Part shown: piece by piece, positions 36,775-45,273 of the stretch
How the letters are laid out: every line of letters begins with the position of its first letter
Numbering within the stretch: the first letter of the stretch is position 1
Origin: Enhygromyxa salina
Lineage (GTDB): Bacteria; Myxococcota_A; Polyangia; Nannocystales; Nannocystaceae
Assembly: GCF_000737335.2 (NCBI RefSeq)
Contig: NZ_JMCC02000061.1
Coordinates: forward strand, 1-64,000
DNA length: 64,000 nucleotides
Direction: 5' to 3'
The notes under the pieces: generated by a model
What the model saw: only the letters and a program-made list of their open reading frames with translations
Told to the model about the DNA's origin: nothing
Databases searched by the model: none
Translations under genes and position numbers: made by a program

Positions 36775-37458
36775 ATGAAGTACATCCCCTACGCGCTCTT
36801 GCTGGCTGCCGCCGCGCTGTTTCCCTACTGTGTGCAGCGCGTGTTTCTGCACACCCCGATCGAGGCAGAGATGGGCACCGCGCAGAAGATCTTCTACTTC
36901 CACGTCCCGCTCGCGTGGATCTGCATGCTGTTCGCCGTGATCTGCGGGGTCGCAGCGGGCGTGCAGCTGCGGCGCCGCTCGGACAAGGCCGAGGCGCTCG
37001 CGGTCGCGGCCGGCGAGATGACCGTGCTCGCTGGCGTCGGCGTGTTGATCACCGGCCCGATCTGGGGCGACGCGACCTGGGGGACCCCGTGGACCGGCGA
37101 CGCCCGCCAGGTCTCGACCGCGCTGCTGTGGCTGGTGTTCGTGGCCTACTTGCTGGTCCGCGAGTACGGACCACCCAACTCCGAGCGCATCGCCGCGGCG
37201 CTGGCGATCTTCGGTGCGATCGACGTGCCGATCATCTACTACGCCGTGAAGATCTGGAAGACGACGCACCCGCAGACCGGGGTGGTCGGCTCGCTGCCCC
37301 AGAGCATGTGGAACACCCTGTTCGTGTGTCTGGCGGCGCTGATGATGTTGAGCATCGCGCTGGTCTGGATCCGCGCAGCGCAGGCGCGGATGGCGATCGC
37401 CCTCGACCAAGCGTGGATCGCCGCGGACACCCAGCCAGGGGCGGCGCAGCCGGCCTGA
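36775..37458 (+). CDS. ccmC: CcmC, heme-transfer membrane protein (WWD family)
   Basis: A 227-aa six-TM protein that passes heme to CcmE. The WWD-like motif is present in WGDATWGTPWTGDARQVS, with the flanking His residues in FHVPLAWICM and in the loop KTTHPQTGVVGSLPQSM. GAGGAG precedes the ATG by a normal distance. It is immediately followed by the CcmD gene. Confidence 0.94.
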   Translation: MKYIPYALLLAAAALFPYCVQRVFLHTPIEAEMGTAQKIFYFHVPLAWICMLFAVICGVAAGVQLRRRSDKAEALAVAAGEMTVLAGVGVLITGPIWGDATWGTPWTGDARQVSTALLWLVFVAYLLVREYGPPNSERIAAALAIFGAIDVPIIYYAVKIWKTTHPQTGVVGSLPQSMWNTLFVCLAALMMLSIALVWIRAAQARMAIALDQAWIAADTQPGAAQPA

Positions 37459-37471
37459 GGAGCTTTTTGTC

Positions 37472-37768
37472 ATGAACGAACTCGACTTCGAGCAACCCGA
37501 GCAACCCGAGCAACCCGAGCAAGTCGGCGAAGCAGCCCAGACGCAGGCGCCCGGCACCAAGAAGGTCGAGGGCCGCGACCCGGCCACCGTCCGGCTCAAG
37601 CGCGCCTATGAAGCCGAGGTCGAGAACAAGGTCGCCTCGGACTACAGCCACATCGTGTGGGCCTACGGGGTGATCTGGGCGATCTTCGCGATCTACGGCG
37701 CGCTCTTGTGGCGCCGCGCCGTCGCCCAACGTGCCGACCTCGCCGCCCTCCAGGCCAAGCAAAAATGA
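37472..37768 (+). CDS. ccmD: CcmD-like small membrane protein
   Basis: A 98-aa protein with one TM helix (about residues 62-80) and the CcmD pattern YSHIVWAYGVIWAIFAIYG followed by a basic RR and a short helical tail. In E. coli CcmD is required to release heme-CcmE from CcmABC. The N-terminus is extended by an unusual repeat of the tetrapeptide-like unit EQPEQP, encoded by tandem GAGCAACCC copies (37493-37524). GAGGAG upstream supports the ATG. Confidence 0.82.
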   Translation: MNELDFEQPEQPEQPEQVGEAAQTQAPGTKKVEGRDPATVRLKRAYEAEVENKVASDYSHIVWAYGVIWAIFAIYGALLWRRAVAQRADLAALQAKQK

Positions 37769-37929
37769 CCCTCGGCCACTTCATCTACATCCCTGGCATG
37801 TTGTTGCTCGGGATCGTGATCGGCTACGTGATCGGCGGTCGCAAGGCCGAGCTCGCAGCCGGGGATCAGGCTGACAAAGATCAGCGCAAGGCCGCCCGCG
37901 ACGCGCGTCGACGTGCGCGCGAGTCCTGA
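37765..37929 (+). CDS. 54-aa single-TM membrane peptide after CcmD
   Basis: The ATG overlaps the CcmD stop (ATGA), giving a 54-aa product with one TM helix (LGHFIYIPGMLLLGIVIGYVIG) followed by a highly charged tail of Lys, Asp and Arg. No known family is claimed. Tight coupling suggests it belongs to the Ccm machinery. Confidence 0.65.
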   Translation: MTLGHFIYIPGMLLLGIVIGYVIGGRKAELAAGDQADKDQRKAARDARRRARES

Positions 37930-38005
37930 CGGATCGCCGCTGTGCCAGGATGAGCCGCGGGGGACTGCTTGCGACCACTCGACGCGGCGGCTATCAATGC
38001 CCGCC

Positions 38006-38013
38006 CGAGGAGG
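38006..38013 (+). promoter_or_regulatory. Strong RBS of the acyl-CoA dehydrogenase gene
   Basis: CGAGGAGG ends 4 bases before the ATG at 38018 and decides this start over earlier in-frame codons. Confidence 0.6.
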
Positions 38014-38017
38014 TCCC

Positions 38018-39163
38018 ATGTACAACCCACAGATCAGCGACGAGCAAAACCAGCTAGTCGGAACCGCGCGCAAGTTCACCGCCGAAGTCATCATCCCGGC
38101 AGCGCACGAGTACGACGAGACCGAGACCTTCCCCACCGAGATCTTCCGCCAGGCGTGGGATCTGGGCCTGATGAACGTCGAGATCCCCGAGGCCTACGGC
38201 GGCCTCGGGCTTGGCACCGTAGAGGGCTGCCTGATCGCCGAAGAGCTGGCCTATGGCTGCCCCGCGGTTGCGACCTCGATGATGTGCAACCACCTTGGCG
38301 CGCTGCCCTTGATGGTCGGCGGCAGCGAAGAACAAAAGCACACCTGGCTCGAGCGGCTGATCGAGAACTTCGAGTTCATCAGCTACGCCTGCTCCGAGCC
38401 CGACGCCGGCTCCGACGTCGCCGGCATGAAGTCGCGCTTGGTGGCCAAGGACGGCGGCGGCTACTCGCTGACCGGGCAGAAGCGGTGGATCACCAACGCC
38501 GGCCAGGCCAGCATGTACACCGGGTTTGCGACGATCGACCCGGCGCTCAAGCACAAGGGCATCACCGCGTTCGTGGTCGATCGCCAGACCAAGGGCGTCA
38601 GCGTGGGCCGCAAGGAGAAGAAGCTGGGCCAGCGGGCCTCGGAGACCTCCGACGTGCTGTTCGACGACGTCGAGCTGGCTCCGCAGAACATCTTGGGCGA
38701 GCCCGGCAAGGGCTTCTATATCGCCATGGAGGTGTTCGACAAGTCGCGTCCAATGATCGGGGCCTCGTGCGCCGGGATCATTCGTCGCTGCCTCGACGAG
38801 TCGCGCAACTACGCGCTCGAGCGCAAGACCTTCGGCGTGCCGATCGCCAACCACCAGGCCATCCAGATGATCTTGGCCGACATGGCGATCGCCTACGAGG
38901 CCACCCGCGCGCTGTACCTCAAGGCCGCGTGGGAGGTCGACAACGACGTCAAGCGCACGATCACCTCGTCGCTGGCCAAGTGCTTTGGCGCCGACGCGGC
39001 GGTCAAGGCTGCGACCGATGCCGTGCAGGTGTTCGGCGGCTACGGCTACACCCGCGAGTACCCGGTCGAGAAGCTGTACCGTGACGCGAAGTTGATGCAG
39101 ATCTACGAGGGCACCTCGCAGGTCCAGCGGATGGTCATCGCCAAGAACCTCCTGCGCTCATAG
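38018..39163 (+). CDS. Acyl-CoA dehydrogenase
   Basis: A 381-aa FAD flavoenzyme of fatty-acid or branched-chain acyl-CoA oxidation. FAD-binding features are YACSEPDAGSDVAGMKS and KRWITNAGQA; the catalytic base is E364 in QIYEGTSQVQR, the position used by short- and medium-chain family members. The motif QVFGGYGYTREYPVEKLYRDAK is family-typical. Length is normal. Substrate chain length cannot be told from sequence. It lies alone between the Ccm cluster and murI and is followed directly by repeat copy C. Confidence 0.94.
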   Translation: MYNPQISDEQNQLVGTARKFTAEVIIPAAHEYDETETFPTEIFRQAWDLGLMNVEIPEAYGGLGLGTVEGCLIAEELAYGCPAVATSMMCNHLGALPLMVGGSEEQKHTWLERLIENFEFISYACSEPDAGSDVAGMKSRLVAKDGGGYSLTGQKRWITNAGQASMYTGFATIDPALKHKGITAFVVDRQTKGVSVGRKEKKLGQRASETSDVLFDDVELAPQNILGEPGKGFYIAMEVFDKSRPMIGASCAGIIRRCLDESRNYALERKTFGVPIANHQAIQMILADMAIAYEATRALYLKAAWEVDNDVKRTITSSLAKCFGADAAVKAATDAVQVFGGYGYTREYPVEKLYRDAKLMQIYEGTSQVQRMVIAKNLLRS

Positions 39164-39173
39164 TCATGACTAT

Positions 39174-39290
39174 GACCCCCACAGGCGGTTTCGCACTTCG
39201 CAGGTCACTCGCTTCGCTCGCTCCCAACGGGGTGGCTGTTGGCATGCGCATGTGTGGCCCCCTGGGAGGGGGCTCTCGTCTGGCCACCTG
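39174..39290 (+). repeat. Stop-adjacent dispersed repeat, copy C
   Basis: It starts 10 bases after the acyl-CoA dehydrogenase stop with TATGACCCCCACAGGCGG (from 39171), continues TCGCACTTCGCAGGTCACTC and GCGCATGTGTGGCCCCCT. The hairpin GCCCCCT (39257-39263) with AGGGGGC (39267-39273) has no clear T-run. It closely matches copies A and A' at 9437-9934. Confidence 0.85.
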
Positions 39291-39305
39291 CAGGCACTGG
39301 GGACC

Positions 39306-39378
39306 GCTCCACTCACGTGTTGTGCTTTGTGAACCGGGTACCCCTCCACTCACGTGTGGTTGTTTGTGAACTGGGGGG
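39306..39378 (+). repeat. Two-copy tandem repeat upstream of murI
   Basis: CTCCACTCACGTGT followed by a GT-rich spacer and TTTGTGAAC occurs twice (from about 39306 and 39346). It is related to the CTCCAACCACGTGT units inside the 9437-9934 repeat, so this is likely the tail part of the same element. murI starts about 12 bases after it. Confidence 0.6.
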
Positions 39379-39390
39379 AGTCTCTCGCTG

Positions 39391-40218
39391 ATGCCTGATT
39401 TGGGGAGCGCCATCGGTGTGTTCGACAGCGGGGTTGGGGGGCTGACGGTGCTCGCGGCGCTGCGTGAGCGGCTGCCCAACGAGCGCTTCTTGTATCTTGG
39501 TGACACGGCGCGGCTGCCTTATGGGAGCAAGAGTCCTGACACTGTGCGTCGCTACGCTCGCCAAGCTGCGGGGAAGCTGGTCGAGCGTGGGGTCAAGCTT
39601 TTGGTTCTGGCTTGCAACACGGCTTCGGCGGTTGCTGTCGATGATCTGATCCAGGCGTTCGCGCCGCTTCCGGTGATCGGCGTGGTCGAGCCCGGGGCCG
39701 CGGCCGCGTGCGCGGCGACCCGCAGCGGGCACGTGCTGATCACCGGCACCGAGGGCACCGTGTCGGGCGGGGCGTACCAGCGGGCCATGCTCGCCCGCCG
39801 CCCCGAGCTGAAGATCGACGCGGTCGCGTGCCCGATGTTCGTGGCCTTGGCCGAAGAGGGGTGGATCGAGGGTCCGATCCCCGAGGCCGTCGCCCGCCGC
39901 TACCTCGAGCTCGAGCTCGCCGGGCCCGAGCGCACCCGTGTGGACACCGTGGTCCTCGGCTGCACCCACTTCCCGGTGCTTCGCGGGGTCCTCGAGCGTG
40001 TCTGCGGTGGAGCCGTGCGCTTCGTCGACTCCGCGCAGACGACCGCGGCCGTGGTCGCCGAGGTGCTCGCGCGCGAAGGTCTCGCCAACCCCAACACCGA
40101 TGGCACGGCGCGCGTGCGCCTGCTGGCGACCGATGCCCCGGAGCGGTTCGCCCGTGTCGGCTCGGTGTTCCTCGGTCACCCGCTGGCGTCCTCCGAAGTC
40201 GAACTCGTCGACCTGTAG
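39391..40218 (+). CDS. murI: MurI, glutamate racemase
   Basis: A 275-aa cofactor-independent racemase that makes D-glutamate for peptidoglycan. The two catalytic cysteines are C75 in VLACNTASA and C191 in VLGCTHFPVL. The N-terminal IGVFDSGVGGLTVL and GDTARLPYG motifs are diagnostic. Length is normal. The first 250 bases use G/T-rich, less biased codons than the rest of the gene. It begins close to a tandem repeat and shows no strong RBS. Confidence 0.95.
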   Translation: MPDLGSAIGVFDSGVGGLTVLAALRERLPNERFLYLGDTARLPYGSKSPDTVRRYARQAAGKLVERGVKLLVLACNTASAVAVDDLIQAFAPLPVIGVVEPGAAAACAATRSGHVLITGTEGTVSGGAYQRAMLARRPELKIDAVACPMFVALAEEGWIEGPIPEAVARRYLELELAGPERTRVDTVVLGCTHFPVLRGVLERVCGGAVRFVDSAQTTAAVVAEVLAREGLANPNTDGTARVRLLATDAPERFARVGSVFLGHPLASSEVELVDL

Positions 40219-40353
40219 ACGCGCAGAGACGATCTCCGGCCGCGTCAAATCAACACTGGGCAGGTGTACCGGTCCAGACACCCAAGTGAGCCAAGAACCT
40301 GGCTCGCGCCCATGAAAAGCCGCACCCGAGCTGAAAAACAGGTGGCCCGTGTC

Positions 40354-40385
40354 TCTCGTACTTGTAGTACCGTCCGGGTACGAGA
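40354..40385. promoter_or_regulatory. Inverted repeat with nested palindrome, operator candidate
   Basis: TCTCGTAC (40354-40361) and GTACGAGA (40378-40385) form 8-bp arms; inside lies GTACTTGTAGTAC, a second smaller dyad. The structure lies 340 bases upstream of the outer membrane receptor gene. It may be a regulator site or an RNA hairpin. Confidence 0.3.
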
Positions 40386-40710
40386 CATGTAAGTCGGCAA
40401 CTCGCGTCCCGTTGCCCGACGAGCTTCCAACCTGCGCTCGCGCAGCTGTTTGCACGCTGCCCGAGATCGTGTCCCAAGAACCACACCATGCCCGATCCTG
40501 CTCGCGCGGGTCGACTGCTCGCGCGGCAAGTCGAGCATGCTGCCCTGCATGCGCTCGAGCCTGTTCAATCTGTCCTGAATGATCACCCCTGACAGCACCC
40601 GAGAGACATCGAACGATGTCAGGAACCGGTAAACAGCTGGGGGCTCTTGTGATATATCAGGCCGCCTTGGTTACTACCCGTGCGGCGCGTCCGACTGGTT
40701 TCGCACCGAC

Positions 40711-40716
40711 AAGGAG
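40711..40716 (+). promoter_or_regulatory. RBS deciding a GTG start for the TonB-receptor-like gene
   Basis: AAGGAG lies 9 bases before GTG 40726, where the signal peptide MKRSLLKSL begins. Confidence 0.6.
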
Positions 40717-40725
40717 CCCCCTCCT

Positions 40726-43700
40726 GTGAAGCGTTCCCTGCTCAAGTCCCTGATCTCCGTCTCCCTGGTGACGGTCCCTGGCTTCGCGCTGCTGCTCACC
40801 CCAGAGCTAGCAGAGGCTGCGCCACCGTCCAGTGACAAAGGCGTCATCAATGGCGTCGTCAAAAACTCGACGAACAGCCAGCCGATCGAAGACGCGATCG
40901 TCATCCTGCAGTGCACTTGCCTCAGCGGCGAGGTCGAGCGCAGGACCAACAGTCGCGGGATCTACTCGTTCGCGGATCTGCCCTCGGGCAACTACACGAT
41001 CCAAGTGCTCTCGGGTAAGGCGAACGTCTCCAAGATCACGCAGCTGCCGCGTGGCGCCAAGTTCCGGGCCAACTTCTCGCTCAACCCCGAGCAAGATCAG
41101 GTCATCGAGATCGTCGTCGAGGCTGCGCCCGTCGCCTCCAACCCGGCGGCCGCGATGACCATCGGCATGGAGGAGGCCAAGCAGCTCCCGGTCGGCTCCA
41201 ACACCAGCCGCGACTTCACGGCTGTCGTCGACATCTCGCCCACGGCCAGCCGCGACGCCGCCGGCATCTCGCTCGCTGGCACCACCGGCGCCGAGACCAA
41301 GTACACCGTCGACGGCGCCAACATCACCAACCCCGCGTTCGGCACGGTCGGCGCCTCGATCGTCCAGGAGTTCATCCAGGACGTCGAGATCAAGGAGTCC
41401 GGCTACGACGCCGAGTTCGGCGGAGCCTCGGGCGGCCAGGTCTCGGCCCGCCGCGTCGCAGGTACCAACACCCTTCGCGGTGAAGCGGGCGTCCGGTTCA
41501 CGCCGCGCCTCGCCGAGCCCCGCCTGATCACCGCAACGGACGAAGCCCTGCGCGTGACCCAGGTCGGCGACTTCCAGGCCCAGGCCTACGCGGTCGTGTC
41601 TGGCCCGATCAAGAAGGACAAGGTGTTCTTCACGGTCGGCCTCGCGCCCGGCGGGACCCAGTTCACGCTGACCCAGAGCTTCTATAACCGGCAAGATCTC
41701 GACGGATCCGGCGGCTACGAAGACTGCCCCTACGAGAACGGCACCAACGACTGTGTGGAGGGGGGCAACTACATCGCCTCTACGAAGTTCGCCTCGCAGA
41801 AGTTCCGGACCGGCGCGATCAATTTCCAGTACATCGCCGGCATCGACTGGGCCGTGACCCCGCGCCACAAGCTTGGCTTGACCGCGCTCGGCGGCCCCAG
41901 CTTCTTGCGCACCACGTACCGGCTGCCGTTCAGCTTCGATCCAAACGCGTTCGGCACCAACCCGAGCTCGGATCCGCTTGGCGGCGCCGCTCGGATCGCA
42001 ACCGGCGTCGTCAACGATCACTTCGGCACCACGCTCGGGCACACGACCTCGGTTGGCCTCAACTACGAAGGCCGCGTGCTCGACGACAAGATGGAGATCG
42101 ACGCGGGCGTCTCCTACTACCAGTCGGTCTACGAAGACGCCTGGCGGCTCGACAACCCCAACCTCAAGAACCTCCCGGCGACCCAGGAGCAGGACTCGCA
42201 AGGTCGCAACCTCTACGAGTTCCTCGATCGCGCTGGCGCGGTCGGTGACGTAGAGGGCGTCGACGAGGCCTGCAACGGCGCGGATCTGCCGGGCATCGCC
42301 TGTCCAACGCGGCGCTGGCTCTCGGGCGGTATCGGCGAGTACGACCGTGACATCCAGCGGCGCGTGCAGGCCAACTTGGCCTTCACCCACTTCTTCGAGG
42401 CCGCGGGCTCGCACCAGGTCAAGTGGGGCGGCTCGATGTCGTGGGACAACCGCCGCAGCATCTACACCTACTCCGGCCAGAACGAGGCAGACTTCTACGA
42501 CAACTGCGCCGCTGGTGACGAGGGCGGCGGCGAGTACTGCTACAACGCCGCGGACAACACCTACGAGTTCGATCGCTCGACGCGGGTCAACAACCACCGC
42601 TTCATCCGGGTCGACACCGACAACCCCGACAACCGCTTCACGCGTGGCTTTGGGTCGATCCGCCACGAGCAAAAAGACCTGCGCGCCATCGCAGATCCGC
42701 TTGGTCGTGGTGTCCGCATGGACAACTACGACGAGACGCTCTCGACCTTCAACTACGGCGTCTTCCTGCAAGACAAGTGGGCGATCCTGTCCAACCTCTA
42801 CATCAGCGGCGGCGTTCGCTGGGAGGTCCAGGACATGCGGGACATCTTCGGCGACACGAAGATCCTGATCTGGGACAACGTCGCGCCCCGCGTCGGCGTC
42901 GTCTACGACTGGACCGACGAAGGCAAGAGCCGGCTCTACGCCAGCTACGGGTGGTTCTACCAGCCGCTCCCGCTGCAGCTGAACAGCCGCGTGTTTGGTG
43001 GCCTCGTCGGCGTCAACCGCTTCTACAACCAGAGCGACTGCTTTGGTCAGACCACCACGGTCAACGGCGACACGCATCCGCGCGTCGATGACCAGGGGCA
43101 GCCAACCGAGTGGTGCGTCGACACCAACCAGGGCACCACCGGCCTGACCGAGGGCGCGATCGTCCCGCGGCTCAAGGGCAACTACAACCAGCAGTTCCAG
43201 GTCGGCTACGAGCAAGAGGTCGTCGAGGACTTGGTCCTCGGGTTCCGCTGGCTGCACACCGATCTCGGCCGCGCGGTCGAGGATGTGTCCGTCAACGGCG
43301 GCCAGACCTTCATCATCGCCAACCCTGGCGAGGCCGTCAGCGACAAGCACATCCAAGAACAAAGGCAGCTCTGCTCGGATCTGCAGTCGCAGTTCGACGC
43401 GTTCGATCCAAACGACGAAGAGAAGAACACCGTCGCCCGCGAGCTCAACGCGTGTAACAACAAGACCCTCGCGTTCGAGCAGATCAACGAGCAGTTCGAC
43501 AAGCCCACCCGCAACTACGACGCGTGGACCTTCCAGCTGCAAAAGCGCTTCGCCAAGAACTGGCTGTTGCTCGCCAGCTACACCTACAGCCGCCTGGTCG
43601 GCAACTACGACGGCTTCGTCGACCCGATCAACGGCTCGGTCAACATCGGCGCCAGCGCCCAGTACGACACGCCCGAGCTGGTCCGCAACAGCTACGGCCC

Positions 43701-44226
43701 GCTGTCCAGCAACATCCCGCACCGCGCCAAGATCGACGGCTTCTACAGCTTCGACCTCAAGCAGGCTGGCCGGCTCACGCTGGGCACCAGCTTCCGGTTC
43801 CAGTCCGGGTTCCCGGTCAACGTTCGCTCGGATACCCCGAACTTCAACTACGCCGGGTCGTTCCTGATCTACATGCTCCCGCGTGGGTCCGGTGGCCAGG
43901 TCCAGCCCAACTACCAGTGGAACCTGAGCGCTGGGTATGCCTACCCGCTGCCCAAGGACCTCGAGATCGAGTTCAACGCGCGCGTGTTGAACGTGACCAA
44001 CGCCAAGGCCGTGCTCCGGGTCGATGACGTCTACACCTTCCAGGCTGCTCGCCCGATCGCTGGTGGTGACCTTGGGGATCTGAAGCACGCGAAGGTGTGG
44101 GCCCAAGGCGGCGGAGCTGACAACTTCTTTAATCGCACGATCGTGCAGCCGCAGGGCAACTACGGGGTTGAGACCTCGTTCCAGCAGCCGTTGTCGGCGC
44201 AGTTCGAGCTGAAGCTTCGGTTCTGA
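40726..44226 (+). CDS. TonB-dependent receptor-like outer membrane protein, paralog 1
   Basis: A 1166-aa exported protein. After a signal peptide (cleavage near AEAAPP) comes a carboxypeptidase-regulatory-like Ig fold (about residues 38-120, INGVVKNSTNSQPIEDAIVIL). A short IEIVVEA stretch then leads into a plug domain with TKYTVDGANITNP and EIKESGYDAEFGGASGGQVS. The remaining 800 residues alternate aromatic-rich beta strands and end in QFELKLRF; a C-terminal Phe is the usual outer membrane barrel signal. Such OmpA/TonB-type receptors import siderophores, peptides or sugars; the ligand is unknown. A CTC pair of cysteines in the regulatory domain is shared with the second paralog. Highly biased codon use suggests strong expression. 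Confidence 0.88.
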   Translation: MKRSLLKSLISVSLVTVPGFALLLTPELAEAAPPSSDKGVINGVVKNSTNSQPIEDAIVILQCTCLSGEVERRTNSRGIYSFADLPSGNYTIQVLSGKANVSKITQLPRGAKFRANFSLNPEQDQVIEIVVEAAPVASNPAAAMTIGMEEAKQLPVGSNTSRDFTAVVDISPTASRDAAGISLAGTTGAETKYTVDGANITNPAFGTVGASIVQEFIQDVEIKESGYDAEFGGASGGQVSARRVAGTNTLRGEAGVRFTPRLAEPRLITATDEALRVTQVGDFQAQAYAVVSGPIKKDKVFFTVGLAPGGTQFTLTQSFYNRQDLDGSGGYEDCPYENGTNDCVEGGNYIASTKFASQKFRTGAINFQYIAGIDWAVTPRHKLGLTALGGPSFLRTTYRLPFSFDPNAFGTNPSSDPLGGAARIATGVVNDHFGTTLGHTTSVGLNYEGRVLDDKMEIDAGVSYYQSVYEDAWRLDNPNLKNLPATQEQDSQGRNLYEFLDRAGAVGDVEGVDEACNGADLPGIACPTRRWLSGGIGEYDRDIQRRVQANLAFTHFFEAAGSHQVKWGGSMSWDNRRSIYTYSGQNEADFYDNCAAGDEGGGEYCYNAADNTYEFDRSTRVNNHRFIRVDTDNPDNRFTRGFGSIRHEQKDLRAIADPLGRGVRMDNYDETLSTFNYGVFLQDKWAILSNLYISGGVRWEVQDMRDIFGDTKILIWDNVAPRVGVVYDWTDEGKSRLYASYGWFYQPLPLQLNSRVFGGLVGVNRFYNQSDCFGQTTTVNGDTHPRVDDQGQPTEWCVDTNQGTTGLTEGAIVPRLKGNYNQQFQVGYEQEVVEDLVLGFRWLHTDLGRAVEDVSVNGGQTFIIANPGEAVSDKHIQEQRQLCSDLQSQFDAFDPNDEEKNTVARELNACNNKTLAFEQINEQFDKPTRNYDAWTFQLQKRFAKNWLLLASYTYSRLVGNYDGFVDPINGSVNIGASAQYDTPELVRNSYGPLSSNIPHRAKIDGFYSFDLKQAGRLTLGTSFRFQSGFPVNVRSDTPNFNYAGSFLIYMLPRGSGGQVQPNYQWNLSAGYAYPLPKDLEIEFNARVLNVTNAKAVLRVDDVYTFQAARPIAGGDLGDLKHAKVWAQGGGADNFFNRTIVQPQGNYGVETSFQQPLSAQFELKLRF

Positions 44227-44332
44227 GTTGTCGTTAGAGCCTACTGTTTGAGGGGGGCGGCCTTTGGGTCGCCTTTCTCAATTTTGGGGACCTGGGTTGG
44301 GGGCCGGGCCCGGGCTGGCTGGTTGGGCGCGT

Positions 44333-44534
44333 CCGGGCTGCAACCACCGACCGGGATGGTTGGTTGTTCGCGGTGGGTAGCGTGCCGATGTTGGGCGGGC
44401 CCGGGCTGCAACCCCTGACCGGGATGGTTGGTTGTTCGCGGTGGGTAGCGTGCCGATGGGGGCGGGCCCGGGCTGCAACCCCTGACCGGGATGGTTGGTT
44501 GTTCGCGGTGGGCAGCGTGCCGATGGGGGCGCGC
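44333..44534 (+). repeat. 67-bp tandem repeat, three copies
   Basis: Units of 67-68 bases start at 44333, 44401 and 44468 with CCGGGCTGCAACC and contain GGGATGGTTGGTTGTTCGCGG. A fourth start (44535) runs into the inverted repeat. One further inverted copy lies at about 45106-45159. Units differ by only a few bases, pointing to recent amplification. Confidence 0.85.
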
Positions 44535-44719
44535 CCGGGCTGCAGACGACCCCAACCCGGCTACGGTCTACTCCAGTCTCGTGACCCCGCTTCCTTTGGA
44601 GCTTTCTTCTTGGCCCGACCTCGCTTCTCTTCGCTAATCTCCACGTGCGTAGATACGCCGGGTTGGGGCCGTCTCCGGCCTGGTGGGCGCTCGTCGCTTT
44701 TCGGGCGTGGTCTCCGATC
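44491..44719 (+). repeat. Left arm of a 229-bp inverted repeat
   Basis: This arm pairs imperfectly with 44931-45159 across a 211-bp spacer. It contains CCCCAACCCGGC (44550-44561) and GCCGGGTTGGGG (44657-44668), so each arm can also fold on itself. Confidence 0.8.
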
Positions 44720-44930
44720 TGGGCAATCGGACGGATGTCGGTGGTTGCGTCGATGAGTCATGCGGATGACCGACGCTTCGCGGAGAGGCCCGTGCTTGCG
44801 TTGAGTTCTACGCGTGGATGCGGGGGGGCGGGCCAACAAGGCTCGTCGTGTGACGAGCATCTTTGGGGTCGCAGATCTTCAGCGAGTTCGAGCGGCCGCG
44901 ACGCGCATATCGACGGCGCCCGATCGCTCG

Positions 44931-45159
44931 GATCGGAGACCACGCCCGAGGACGACGAGCGCCCACCAGGCCGCAGACGGCCCCAACCCGGCGTATCTAC
45001 GCACGTGGAGGTTAGCGAAGAGAAGGCCAGTCGGGCCAAGTAGAAGGGACGGGAGGAAGCGGGGTCACGAGACTGGAGTAGACCGTAGCCGGGTTGGGGT
45101 CGTCTGCAGCCCGGGCGCGGTGCCCCGTCGGCACCCGACTCACCGCGAACAACCAATCC
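44931..45159 (-). repeat. Right arm of the 229-bp inverted repeat
   Basis: Inverted counterpart of 44491-44719, with the same internal CCCCAACCCGGC/GCCGGGTTGGGG pair (from 44980 and ending near 45098). No transposase is encoded in the spacer; terminal target-site duplications were not evident. Confidence 0.8.
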
Positions 45160-45273
45160 GAGCTCGAGCATCGAGAGCCTGGTTACGCGTAAGTCCAATT
45201 GTGTGGGTGCGTTGCTGGGAGGAACCCGTCGCGAACCGGGGTCGAATGCTCGGGGCCCGAATGCGAGGCCGAA

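Larger units (their letters stand above)
40219..40725. other. 507-bp gap upstream of the first TonB-receptor-like gene
   Basis: No gene is supported. It holds an inverted repeat (40354-40385), an AT-rich stretch TGATATATCA (40650-40659) that is itself palindromic and could mark a promoter -10 region, and an RBS close to the GTG at 40726. No clear -35 hexamer was found. Confidence 0.4.

Noticed and set aside
40807..44106. Nearly 1100-codon open frame antisense to the first receptor gene
   Set aside because: The sense frame has a signal peptide, plug motif and C-terminal Phe; the antisense product is a mirror of codon bias.
44333..45159. CRISPR array or insertion sequence at the repeat island
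   Set aside because: Repeats are contiguous without unique spacers and no cas gene is near; no transposase and no clear target-site duplication was seen.
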